Of a stretch of DNA of 14,386 nt, positions 1 to 6,346 are shown one piece after another. A program made the translations under genes and the position numbers. Each line of letters starts with the position of its first letter. Position 1 is the first letter of the stretch. Under the pieces are notes generated by a model. It was not told where the DNA came from and searched no databases. It saw nothing but the letters and a program-made list of their open reading frames with translations. The stretch lies in the NCBI GenBank assembly GCA_050998615.1, contig JBPCQA010000052.1, positions 1 to 14,386 of the forward strand. Reading direction: 5' to 3'. This stretch comes from JBPCQA01 sp050998615 (GTDB lineage Bacteria > Actinomycetota > Actinomycetes > Propionibacteriales > Nocardioidaceae).

Positions 1-1
1 G

Positions 2-55
2 CAACTGATCGACCTCGCCGCTGCCCGCACCCAAGGCACCCGACCCGCAGCCTGA
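2..55 (+). CDS. C-terminal tail of a gene entering from the left, possibly a transposition protein
   Basis: An open frame runs from the window edge to a TGA at 53-55 and encodes a 17-residue tail ending in ...TRPAA. Only this tail is visible, so no family can be read from it. It lies 8 bases before two direct repeats that look like the end of an insertion sequence. By position it could therefore be the last gene of that element (istB in an IS21-type layout), but I do not recognise the residues as IstB. The frame could also be chance. Confidence 0.25.
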   Translation, partial: QLIDLAAARTQGTRPAA

Positions 56-62
56 CCACCAT

Positions 63-121
63 CCGGACATTCCACGTGAGGCAAGCGTCAAACTTTCCCG
101 GACATCTTGACGTGAGGCAAG
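63..121. repeat. Pair of 23-24 bp direct repeats at the element end
   Basis: Copy 1 is at 63-85 and copy 2 at 98-121. They share CCGGACAT at the left and ACGTGAGGCAAG at the right, differ in the 3-4 bases between, and are separated by 12 bases. They are read as transposase-binding repeats of the insertion sequence end. Confidence 0.6.
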
Positions 122-122
122 A

Positions 123-190
123 CGCCCCGCGAGGCCCAAAGAAAGGACGACCACAGTGCTGGTTGGGACGGGAAAGGTCCACCGCGTCAC
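123..190 (-). pseudogene. Truncated ABC-transporter membrane protein (permease), N-terminal stub
   Basis: A GTG at 190-188 overlaps the TGA stop of the ABC ATPase by four bases (GTGA), the usual coupling between an ATPase gene and its permease. The first residues read MTRWTFPVPTSTVVVLSLGL, a short basic start followed by a hydrophobic run, as expected for the first membrane segment of a permease. After about 22 codons the frame enters the insertion-sequence repeats (98-121). From there it encodes unrelated residues to the window edge. I infer that the permease gene was interrupted by the element. The stub is too short to name a permease family, and the rest of the gene would be expected beyond the element, if retained. 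Confidence 0.5.
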
Positions 191-966
191 CCAGACTCAC
201 CACCAGAAGCAGTCGCGAGCGCGCTTCTATACCCCCGCTCGAAGACCGTCTCACCGAATCGACCCGCCACCCACTCGCCGAGGGCTCGCAGCTTCTCAGG
301 CGCACCATCGAACGCGATTTTCCCGGCCGCCATGATGACCAAGTGATCAGCGGTCTGCTGAACATCCTCCAGCAGATGGGTGGCGAGAACGACAGTCGCA
401 TACTCCGCCAGCTCGCGCAGGCACCGCCGAAACCGCACCCGTTGTTCCAAATCCAGGCCCGATGTCGGTTCGTCGAGAAGTAACACTCGCGGGCCGTGGG
501 CGACACTCGCCGCCAGCCCCAACCGTTGGCGTTGTCCGCCACAAAGGTGCCGCACCCGATCCTGCGCTCTGTCTGTCAGCTCGACCAACGCCAATGCCCT
601 GTTGGTGACAATGCCCAGACGTTGCCGTGCCACCCCGTTGCACCACGCGGCGTATCCAACCGTGTCGCGCAGTCTCATCGCACCCGACACATCGAAGCGT
701 TGCGGCAGATAACCAACGCATCCGCGCACCGCTCGACGACCGACACCGGTGCTCAAGTCCTGGCCGACGATGCTCGCATGCCCGGGCGCTGGCCGGATCC
801 CCCCACCGAGCACAGACAAGAGCGTTGTCTTCCCGGACCCGTTGGGACCCAGCAGACCAACAATCCCCGATCTGAGCCTCAAATTCACGCTGTCCAGTGC
901 ACGTGTTGCCCCATATTGAACAGTGAGGTTGTCGACCTGGACAACCAACTCGCCCTTGGTCAGCAA
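187..966 (-). CDS. ABC transporter ATP-binding protein
   Basis: This 259-residue protein is a complete cytoplasmic ABC nucleotide-binding subunit. Visible motifs in order are Walker A GPNGSGKT (about 40-47), Q-loop with Gln89, a slightly altered signature LCGGQ (141-145, normally LSGGQ), Walker B VLLLDEP (161-167) with Glu166, the D-loop SGLD and the H-loop His197 (ATHLLED). It would hydrolyse ATP to drive a membrane partner; the substrate cannot be told from sequence. The start is TTG at 966-964, supported by GGAAG eight bases upstream and by overlap with the preceding secreted-protein gene (stop TGA 962-960). Its permease partner, overlapping by GTGA at the 3' end, appears truncated by an insertion sequence, so this ATPase may be orphaned. 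The sequence resembles single-domain ATPases of the CcmA/multidrug type. Confidence 0.9.
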   Translation of the reverse strand: MLTKGELVVQVDNLTVQYGATRALDSVNLRLRSGIVGLLGPNGSGKTTLLSVLGGGIRPAPGHASIVGQDLSTGVGRRAVRGCVGYLPQRFDVSGAMRLRDTVGYAAWCNGVARQRLGIVTNRALALVELTDRAQDRVRHLCGGQRQRLGLAASVAHGPRVLLLDEPTSGLDLEQRVRFRRCLRELAEYATVVLATHLLEDVQQTADHLVIMAAGKIAFDGAPEKLRALGEWVAGRFGETVFERGYRSALATASGGESG

Positions 967-1337
967 TTAGCGGTCTTCCGCGGGTCTGACGTCGCGTATC
1001 CGCCACCTGCGTTCGTGTCGACATAGTAATCGTGGGTACCAAGGACACATTGCGAACTCAGGTAAAGTGTCACGTTCCTGTACTGCCCCTGCCGCTCTGA
1101 CAAAGTGGGATCTGTGCTGAACGGTCGATCCCACCGCAACTTCACGTCCACGTGCACTATCGAGCCACAGCCGGAACGTCCTCCATGGCCGTACACGCCG
1201 CCGACACCGACGGTTGGTGTGCTCGCGAAGACACCACAGGACGCCCAACTCGGTGATGCCATGACAACGACCATCGGAACACTTGTGACGGCCGCGACCA
1301 CCACCAGAGATAGAGACCTGCCGTGCCACCGAATCAC
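960..1337 (-). CDS. Small secreted protein with four cysteines, function unknown
   Basis: An ATG at 1349 would give 129 residues, but a GTG at 1337-1335 sits 5 bases after a perfect GGAGG and gives 125 residues with a compact signal peptide, so I prefer it. The N-terminus has Arg/His residues (3-7), a long hydrophobic stretch (about 9-27) and a likely cleavage after SWA (32|33). The mature part, about 93 residues, is rich in Gly, Ser and Thr. It has Cys34, Cys57, Cys97 and the C-terminal Cys125, which could form two disulfides. Cys34 is not in a convincing lipobox. The gene is first in an operon, overlaps the ABC ATPase start and is preceded by a good promoter. I do not recognise a named family; small secreted proteins of this general appearance occur in Streptomyces. 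A role linked to the transporter (substrate, sensor or immunity target) is only inferred from the overlap. Confidence 0.7.
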   Translation of the reverse strand: MIRWHGRSLSLVVVAAVTSVPMVVVMASPSWASCGVFASTPTVGVGGVYGHGGRSGCGSIVHVDVKLRWDRPFSTDPTLSERQGQYRNVTLYLSSQCVLGTHDYYVDTNAGGGYATSDPRKTANC

Positions 1338-1370
1338 ATCAACCTCCATCGCTCATTAGCGAGACGGACA

Positions 1371-1401
1371 GGTTGGTTCGGATCGTAAGCCCGAACCGAC
1401 C
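1371..1401. promoter_or_regulatory. Inverted repeat around the -10 element, candidate operator
   Basis: GGTTGGTTCGG (1371-1381) and CCGAACCGACC (1391-1401) are inverted repeats matching at 10 of 11 positions, with a 9-base spacer that contains the -10 hexamer. A repressor bound here would occlude RNA polymerase. The regulator is not identified. The rest of the gap up to 1662 (about 1412-1662) shows only overlapping low-quality frames and no further feature that I can support. Confidence 0.4.
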
Positions 1402-1411
1402 GCAAGGTCAA
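1382..1411 (-). promoter_or_regulatory. Sigma-70-type promoter of the secreted protein/ABC operon
   Basis: On the minus strand, TTGACC (1411-1406) and TACGAT (1387-1382) are separated by 18 bases. Transcription would begin near 1375, giving a leader of about 38 bases before the GTG at 1337 with its GGAGG ribosome-binding site at 1347-1343. Confidence 0.55.
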
Positions 1412-1662
1412 CGACCCGCGTTCACTCACCAAAGATGCCCGCGTAGGCGAGTCATTGCCTCGTTTAGCTTCGATCCTTCACGCGGCTGTGGATTGGCCGT
1501 TTGCCGGTCCCGCTCGGAGATGTCCGCTGGGCTGTCGATCCACGACCTGCCCGCGGCTGATCGGGACCTTCGCCGCCGCCACCGGAGCTGCTCCACCGCA
1601 GCGATAGCGACGAAGGACCCCCGGGAGGCGCGGACGCCACCGCTGTGCGCAATGCTGGGGCG

Positions 1663-2055
1663 GTGACAGAACGCAACGTCCTCGGTGATGAACTGCAACC
1701 CTGTGGCACAGACCCGTTGACTGGCTTCTTCCGCGACGGCTGCTGCAGCACCGGCCCTGAGGACCTGGGGAGTCACACGATCTGCGCCGTCGCCACGGCC
1801 GAGTTTCTCGACCATCAGCGAAGCATCGGCAACGACCTCTCGACCGCCAATCCTCAGTACCGCTTCCCCGGACTCGTGCCGGGCGACCGCTGGTGTGTGA
1901 CTGCGGTGAACTGGGCGCGGGCCTACAACGACGGCGTACCGGCGCCGGTCGTGCTCGCCGCCACCAACGAGGCGGTACTCACGGTCGTGCCACTGGCAGC
2001 GCTTCGAGAGCACGCCGTTGACGTCCCGGCTGACCCAAGCGCACTGGAGCCGTAA
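1663..2055 (+). CDS. DUF2237 family protein
   Basis: The protein matches DUF2237 over its whole length. It carries NVLG near the start, then PCGTDPLTGFFRDGCC, TGPEDLGSHTICA, TAEFL, GNDLSTANPQYRFPGL and PGDRWCV in family order. These small (about 120-130 residues) cytoplasmic proteins are widespread in bacteria; their biochemical role is not established. The frame is open from a GTG at 1645, but the GTG at 1663 (130 residues, starting MTERNVLG) fits the family N-terminus better and has a G-rich stretch just before it. The start is therefore uncertain by six codons. Several conserved Cys residues (positions near 14, 26-27 and 41) suggest metal binding or redox chemistry, which is inference. Confidence 0.85.
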   Translation: MTERNVLGDELQPCGTDPLTGFFRDGCCSTGPEDLGSHTICAVATAEFLDHQRSIGNDLSTANPQYRFPGLVPGDRWCVTAVNWARAYNDGVPAPVVLAATNEAVLTVVPLAALREHAVDVPADPSALEP

Positions 2056-2141
2056 CCAAACCCGCCGGGCCGACGCCGCGCGTGCCGGTCAACTGGACGT
2101 GTGAGCATCTGCTGGAACTGGTTGACTCCTACTCTGATCGA

Positions 2142-2429
2142 ATGAACCTGGAGTTCAGCGCGAAGATGTGGTTCTGGAAAGGCCCCGCGCCGTGGCACTT
2201 CGTCACCGTTCCGGAAGAGGAGTGCGCTGAGCTGGAAGCGACTTCCGCGTTCGTGACTTACGGCTGGGGCATGATTCCGGTCCGGGCGCAGATTGGGGAG
2301 ACCGGATGGAAAACGTCGCTTTTCCCGAAGGATCGGCGCTACATCGTGCCGGTGAAGGCGTGGGTGCGGAAGACCGAAGGGCTTGAGGTAGGCGACATGG
2401 TGACGGTCCGGCTGGTCGTCGATGTCTGA
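2142..2429 (+). CDS. DUF1905 domain protein
   Basis: A 95-residue protein that matches the DUF1905 domain from end to end: MNLEFSAKMWFWKGPAPWHF at the start, then VTVPEEECAEL, YGWGMIPV, TSLFPKDRRYIVPVKAWVRK and EGLEVGDMVTVRL. The domain is a small beta-barrel-like module found alone or fused to the YdeI/OmpD-associated domain; its function is unknown. The frame is open from an upstream GTG at 2082, but homologues begin at this ATG. No clear ribosome-binding site precedes it. TACTCT at 2130-2135 could be a -10 that would give a nearly leaderless transcript. It follows the DUF2237 gene by 86 bases on the same strand. Confidence 0.85.
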   Translation: MNLEFSAKMWFWKGPAPWHFVTVPEEECAELEATSAFVTYGWGMIPVRAQIGETGWKTSLFPKDRRYIVPVKAWVRKTEGLEVGDMVTVRLVVDV

Positions 2430-2469
2430 CCAGCGGTGAACCAACGAGTTCGCTGCACCCGCGGGCCGG

Positions 2470-2502
2470 GAGCCCGGCGTCTCCCTACCCTGTGCGGGCT
2501 CT
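2470..2502. repeat. Dispersed palindromic repeat, half copy, between convergent genes
   Basis: GAGCCCGGCG-T-CTCCCTA-CCC-TG-TGCGGGCTCT resembles the element after glnA2 at 12429-12460, differing at about four positions including one extra base. It lies 28 bases past the MFS stop codon and in the same orientation relative to a minus-strand gene as the glnA2 copy. A local GCCGGG-AG-CCCGGC palindrome overlaps its left end at 2465-2478. It may act in transcription termination. Confidence 0.45.
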
Positions 2503-2529
2503 GAGGGCAGGATCGGGCCGCTCGTCGAG

Positions 2530-3770
2530 TTATTGGTCCGAGGGCCGGCTCATGTGGGACCACTCCCTGCGCATCCCCGGCAGCACGATCGCGACCAAGT
2601 AGCACGCGCCGACGATCCAGAGCGCGCCAGACAGACCCGACAGTGTGATCAGAGCGCCGCCCAGCAGGCCGCCGAAGGGAATCCCGGACCAGGCCAGCGC
2701 CTGCGTAAGCGTTTTGACCCGACCCAGCAGCGCGGCTGGTATCCGCTCGTAGGTCACCGCACCAATGACCGGGTTGATGAACCCAGAGCCGAGCCCGCCG
2801 ACGGCGAGCACCGTGAGCACGCCCCACAGCGGAATGCCCAACGCCATCACAGCGAAGCGCGACACTCCGCCGATCACGAACCCGATGAGATAGACGGCAC
2901 GGCGAGGGAGGCGGTCCGCGCAGCGGCCGCCGCGAGACTGGCGATGATGGAGGCCGCGGCGAAAACGCTCACCACCAGCCCGACCGCCTCTGGGCCATGA
3001 CCGGACGCCTTGGCCCAGACGGGGAGCAGCACCGCTATAAAGGCCTGGTCGAGCAGATTCGTCACGGCCACCATGCCGACGATGGCGCGCAACAACCCCT
3101 CGTTGCGCAGGAAGTTCGCACCCTCCCGAAACTGCCTGACATAGCCCTCTGTCGGCTCGAGGTGCTCTTCGGGAATGGGATTTGTGAGGGTGGTAGCGAC
3201 GATCAGCGCACCGAACCCGAACAGTGCCGCCGCAGCCCAGAGCGCGTACACACTCCCAAAGGCGGCGATGACCACACCTGCGATGGCTGGGCCCGCCGTG
3301 GTGGCGGTCCGCTCCACCGCACCAGTCAACCCGGTGCCCCGCTCCAGCGACATCCGGGCGGCACGCGTGGCCGAAGGCACGAACACGCCTTTGGCGGCGT
3401 TGGATGGGCCGTCGGCCGCTCCGACCACGGCCATCAACGCCATCAGCACCCAAAGTTGTAGCGCCCCGGATAGGTACAGCAGCGGCGCGGCGCCCATGGC
3501 CACCATGGCCGTCACGTCACACGCGACGCTGATCCGCTTCGGACCGATGCGGTCGATCAACGGACCCGACAGAACCTGCGAGACGACGTACGGTCCCATC
3601 TGGCAGAAGACCACCAGACCGGTCTGCGTAGCGCTGCCGGTCGTCGAGAGCACGAACCACGGCAAGGCAATCGACAGCAACCTGGTGGCGGACCAGGCCG
3701 CGGCATTCGCGGAGAGTACGCCGCCCAAGCCGCGCAGTGACCGCGGCTGCGGTTCGATGGCCGTCACCAT
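2530..3770 (-). pseudogene. MFS exporter (MFS_3/EntS-like) with a single-base frameshift
   Basis: From ATG 3770 the first frame encodes a typical major facilitator start, with RLLSIALPWFVLSTTGS, QTGLVVFCQMGPYVVSQ, the A-motif-like GPLIDRIGPKR, and membrane helices through IIASLAAAAA. It then goes out of frame at about 2917-2922 and stops at 2874. The continuation (ADRLPRRAVYLIGFVIGG ... REWSHMSRPSDQ) follows in another frame to the TAA at 2532-2530. Restoring one base would give a normal 413-residue, 12-helix MFS protein of the EntS/MFS_3 group, which exports small molecules or drugs by proton antiport. The start overlaps the regulator stop (ATGGTGA), so the two genes are translationally coupled. 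The break is a one-base loss in a GC-rich alanine-codon run; a sequencing error or a recent mutation both fit. Confidence 0.85.
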
Positions 3771-4453
3771 TGCGGCTTCGACGGGGTGTCTTGGCGAGGC
3801 AGCCGGTGACCCTCGGCCGCGGCGGATCCAGCGGGATTCCCCATGGCCGCGGCATCGTCGCGCAGGGTCAAGTCCTCGGGGTTGGGGAACATCTGGAACT
3901 GGAACGTGACGCGGGCGGTGCCCTCGGTCGGCTCCTGAAGCGTTTCCAGGTCGGTGGCGCGGTGCCGCTTCAGTACGCCATGTATCTCTGCCCCGAGATC
4001 CTTCGCCTGTGCGGGCGTGAGCTTGAAGAGATAGTCGCTGAAGTCCTGGGCGGCTCGCCACTCCTCGGGCAGCGTCGGCAGCGCGTCGACGGCCCGCGAG
4101 ATGCCCTCGATCCATACCTGAGCCACCGAGCGCAGGAAAACTGCGCCGAGACCGGTGTCGTCCATGAGCAGCTCATCTTCGGGGAAGACGGTGTTCCACT
4201 GGGCGGCCTTCCACCAGCGTTCCCGGCGGGTGCCACGGGTGGGGATGTCCACGATGAAGCCGTGCTCGGCGAGTTGGCGCAGGTGGTAGCTCGTTGCCCC
4301 AGTGTTCATACCGAGCCGGTGGGCCAGCGCGGTGGCCGTAGTAGGGCCATCGGTGCGCAGTATTGCCAAGATGCGCACCCGCACGGGATGGGCAATGCCG
4401 CGCAGGTTTCGCGCGTCCAACCGGATCTGTTCGGCGTTGTGGTCCTCAGTCAT
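3764..4453 (-). CDS. ArsR-like winged-helix transcriptional regulator
   Basis: A 229-residue cytoplasmic regulator. Residues about 15-75 form an ArsR-type winged helix, with HPVRVRILAILRTDGPTTA, then ALAHRLGMNTGATSYHLRQL as the recognition region, and the wing GTRRERWW. The remaining 150 residues are an effector or dimerisation region of unknown ligand, with WIEGISRAVDALPTLPEEW and acidic/helical segments. There is no Cys metal-site motif, so it is unlikely to be a metal sensor. It is co-transcribed and translationally coupled with the MFS exporter that follows, which suggests it controls export of a drug-like or metabolite ligand. A palindromic operator lies 38-67 bases upstream of the ATG, which fits autoregulation. 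The start ATG at 4453 is the first in frame. Confidence 0.87.
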   Translation of the reverse strand: MTEDHNAEQIRLDARNLRGIAHPVRVRILAILRTDGPTTATALAHRLGMNTGATSYHLRQLAEHGFIVDIPTRGTRRERWWKAAQWNTVFPEDELLMDDTGLGAVFLRSVAQVWIEGISRAVDALPTLPEEWRAAQDFSDYLFKLTPAQAKDLGAEIHGVLKRHRATDLETLQEPTEGTARVTFQFQMFPNPEDLTLRDDAAAMGNPAGSAAAEGHRLPRQDTPSKPQW

Positions 4454-4464
4454 GGCGGCGCACT

Positions 4465-4520
4465 ACAACTGCAAAGGGTCATTTGCAAATAGTTGTTTGG
4501 CAATGTGGTGCCAAACAACT
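4465..4520. promoter_or_regulatory. Palindromic operator cluster of the ArsR-like regulator
   Basis: AGTTGTTTGGCA (4491-4502) and TGCCAAACAACT (4509-4520) form a perfect 12-bp inverted repeat with spacer ATGTGG. A further half-site ACAACT lies at 4465-4470. TGCAAA (4470-4475) and TTTGCA (4482-4487) make a second inverted repeat. The cluster lies directly upstream of the regulator gene and about 36 bases before the first possible start of the divergent membrane-protein gene, so it may govern both. On the minus strand TTGGCA and TATTTG spaced by 17 bases could be a promoter inside it, though the -10 is weak. Confidence 0.6.
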
Positions 4521-4555
4521 GTGCCCACCTGACGATTGGGCCGTAGGCACGCCGG

Positions 4556-6178
4556 ATGCGTAAGAGTTCGCGTACGGCGGCATCGGTGCGGCAGGATGGA
4601 GGCGTGCCAGCCGCCGCCTACGCAGGAATCGCGGGCCGGATCCCGGGTGTGATCAGGGGGTCGTCTGCGCTGCTGGCGACGGTGACGGCGGCGCTGTTGA
4701 GCATCTGCTGGCTGGTGCTTCCGCACAGCGGAAGTGATCTCGCGGCGCAGGTCGCGCATGCCGACTTCTTCTCGGCGTACGGCTGGTTCCCGATCGACAT
4801 GCGGTGGTTCGGGGGCACCGACGTCTTCGGCTACAGCCTGATCGGCCCATGGCTTATGTCGTGGCTCGGGGTGGGCGCGGTCGGCGTGTTGGCGACGATC
4901 GCCGGTAGTGCGCTCTGGGGGATTTTGCTGGCACGTTGCGAGGTGCCGCACCCACGGGCGGGCGCCTTGTTGGGTGCCGGATGCCTGGTAGGCAACCTCG
5001 CCGTGGGCCGCTTGACGTTCGCGATAGGTGTCGCCGCGGCGTTGGCGACACTGTTGTGCCTGTGGTTGCCGCGTCGTTGGCGACTTCCGCTACTGGTGCT
5101 CGGCACCGTGCTGACCTGGGCTGCAAGTCCGCTTGCCGCGCTCTTCTTGGCCATGGTCGGCACTGCACTCGTCGTACGTCGCCGCGTCGCCGACGGCGTG
5201 GCGCTGACTGTCACAACTGGCATGCTCCTGTTGGTGATGGCAGCCATCGGGGGCGGCGGGATCATGCCGATGAGCGGCTCGGATCTCATCCGTGGCCTGG
5301 TCGCCTGCGGCATGGTCGCCGTCGTTACGCGTTACCCGATCGTCCGCGTGGTGGCCGGCCTCAGCGCCCTGTCCTTGGTTCTCGCGTTCGTGATCCAAAC
5401 CCCAGTGGGTGGCAACGCGATAAGGTTCCCAGCGATCTTCGCAGTGCCTGTCGCGCTCGCGACGTCGCGGTTTCGCTGGCCACTACTCTTGCCGGCGCTG
5501 GTCCTGTCCCTGCTTATAGTCCCGCCACTGAATGCCTCAGACGTCAGCATGGCCAATCAACCTGCCGATGATGTCACGTACTTCGCCGGACTCAACCACG
5601 AGCTGGCTTCCCTGCAACTCACCGGCCGAGTCGAGGTGGTGCCGACCTGGAATCGGTGGGAGACGGCGTACGTCGCCAACACGGTCCCGCTGGCCCGCGG
5701 CTGGATGACGCAGGTCGATCGGGCGCATAACGAGCTCTTTTTCGACAACGCGGTGACCTCTCGCACGTACTTGACCTGGCTTCGAAACAACGGTGTGCAA
5801 TACGTCGCCCTCAGCGACTCACCGCCATCAAATCAAGGGGTCAGCGAGCGCCAACTCATCGAAACCCATCCTGCATACCTGCGTCCGGTATGGAATGACG
5901 CGCACTGGACCCTGTACGCCGTGCGGCGCGCCACCACCACGGTGTCCGGCGCCGGACTGATCAACCAGGGCAGCACAAGCGTGTCGTTCGCGGCCGCCCA
6001 ACCCGGAACCGTGCTGGTGCGCGTCCGGTGGTCGCGATGGCTGACGCTCCAGGGGCCGGCCGGGTGCCTGGCTCCTTGGCGGTCATGGACCTCGGTGGTC
6101 GTCCGCACCCCCGGTGTCTACCGGCTCAGCAGCCAGCTGGTTCCCGGAGCCGCTCATGCCACCTGCTCGGTGCCCTAG
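4556..6178 (+). CDS. Polytopic membrane protein with extracytoplasmic C-terminal domain (GT-C-like)
   Basis: A protein of up to 540 residues. The N-terminal ~340 residues contain about ten hydrophobic segments. The first (about 35-56) is followed by a loop with SGSDLAAQVAHADFF and DMRWFGGTDVFGYSLIGPWL. The C-terminal ~200 residues are polar, probably outside the membrane, and include RVEVVPTWNRWETAYVA, PLARGWMTQVDRAHN, TYLTWLRNNGVQYVAL and RPVWNDAHWTLYAV. This architecture, with an acidic first loop, is typical of GT-C-fold membrane proteins of actinobacteria that use lipid-linked sugars. I infer the relationship from architecture only and cannot name a substrate. ATG 4556 is the longest start; GTG 4604 has AGGA seven bases upstream and removes a polar leader, so it may be the real one. 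The gene is divergent from the ArsR-like regulator and precedes the sigma factor by about 170 bases. Confidence 0.75.
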   Translation: MRKSSRTAASVRQDGGVPAAAYAGIAGRIPGVIRGSSALLATVTAALLSICWLVLPHSGSDLAAQVAHADFFSAYGWFPIDMRWFGGTDVFGYSLIGPWLMSWLGVGAVGVLATIAGSALWGILLARCEVPHPRAGALLGAGCLVGNLAVGRLTFAIGVAAALATLLCLWLPRRWRLPLLVLGTVLTWAASPLAALFLAMVGTALVVRRRVADGVALTVTTGMLLLVMAAIGGGGIMPMSGSDLIRGLVACGMVAVVTRYPIVRVVAGLSALSLVLAFVIQTPVGGNAIRFPAIFAVPVALATSRFRWPLLLPALVLSLLIVPPLNASDVSMANQPADDVTYFAGLNHELASLQLTGRVEVVPTWNRWETAYVANTVPLARGWMTQVDRAHNELFFDNAVTSRTYLTWLRNNGVQYVALSDSPPSNQGVSERQLIETHPAYLRPVWNDAHWTLYAVRRATTTVSGAGLINQGSTSVSFAAAQPGTVLVRVRWSRWLTLQGPAGCLAPWRSWTSVVVRTPGVYRLSSQLVPGAAHATCSVP

Positions 6179-6188
6179 GAGCGCAAGC

Positions 6189-6214
6189 TAAGAGCGGGCT
6201 CCCAGCAGCCCGAG
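6189..6214. terminator. Weak hairpin after the membrane-protein gene
   Basis: CGGGCT and AGCCCG, separated by CCCAGC, form a 6-bp stem with a 6-base loop about 18 bases after the TAG. No T-run follows, so termination is only possible. Confidence 0.25.
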
Positions 6215-6248
6215 CTGGTTAGGCACCGCATGGCACCCTGATCGCGAT

Positions 6249-6275
6249 TGAACCAACCGGCTGTCGGTTACGTGT
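6249..6275 (+). promoter_or_regulatory. SigL-type ECF promoter upstream of the sigma gene (autoregulatory)
   Basis: TGAACC (6249-6254), 16 bases, then CGTGT (6271-6275). From memory, mycobacterial SigL promoters have a TGAACC -35 and a CGTgt -10 with similar spacing, and sigL is autoregulated. Transcription would start near 6282, leaving a leader of about 65 bases before GTG 6347. The promoter lies inside the 5' extension of the open frame, which argues that the longer TTG start at 6248 is not used. Confidence 0.7.
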
Positions 6276-6346
6276 TAACTCAGGTGAGCAGCATGCTGGC
6301 TGCCGTCAACGCCCACCTGGCGGATGATGGATCCGGGAGGTCCCCT

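Larger units (their letters stand above)
1..123 (+). mobile_element. Right end of an insertion sequence (possibly IS21-like)
   Basis: Two direct repeats, CCGGACATTCCACGTGAGGCAAG (listed separately in two parts below the limit: CCGGACATTCC + ACGTGAGGCAAG, 63-85) and CCGGACATCTTG + ACGTGAGGCAAG (98-121), lie at a junction where a minus-strand membrane-protein gene stops being plausible. Multiple direct repeats at the ends, outside the last gene, are characteristic of IS21-family elements. The boundary is placed at about 121-124, where the second repeat ends. The left end, the transposase and any target duplication lie outside the window, so the family assignment is inference. Confidence 0.45.

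Noticed and set aside
1426..2013. Minus-strand frame of 195 residues over the DUF2237 gene
   Set aside because: It is antisense to a gene with clear family motifs and contains no recognisable domain of its own.
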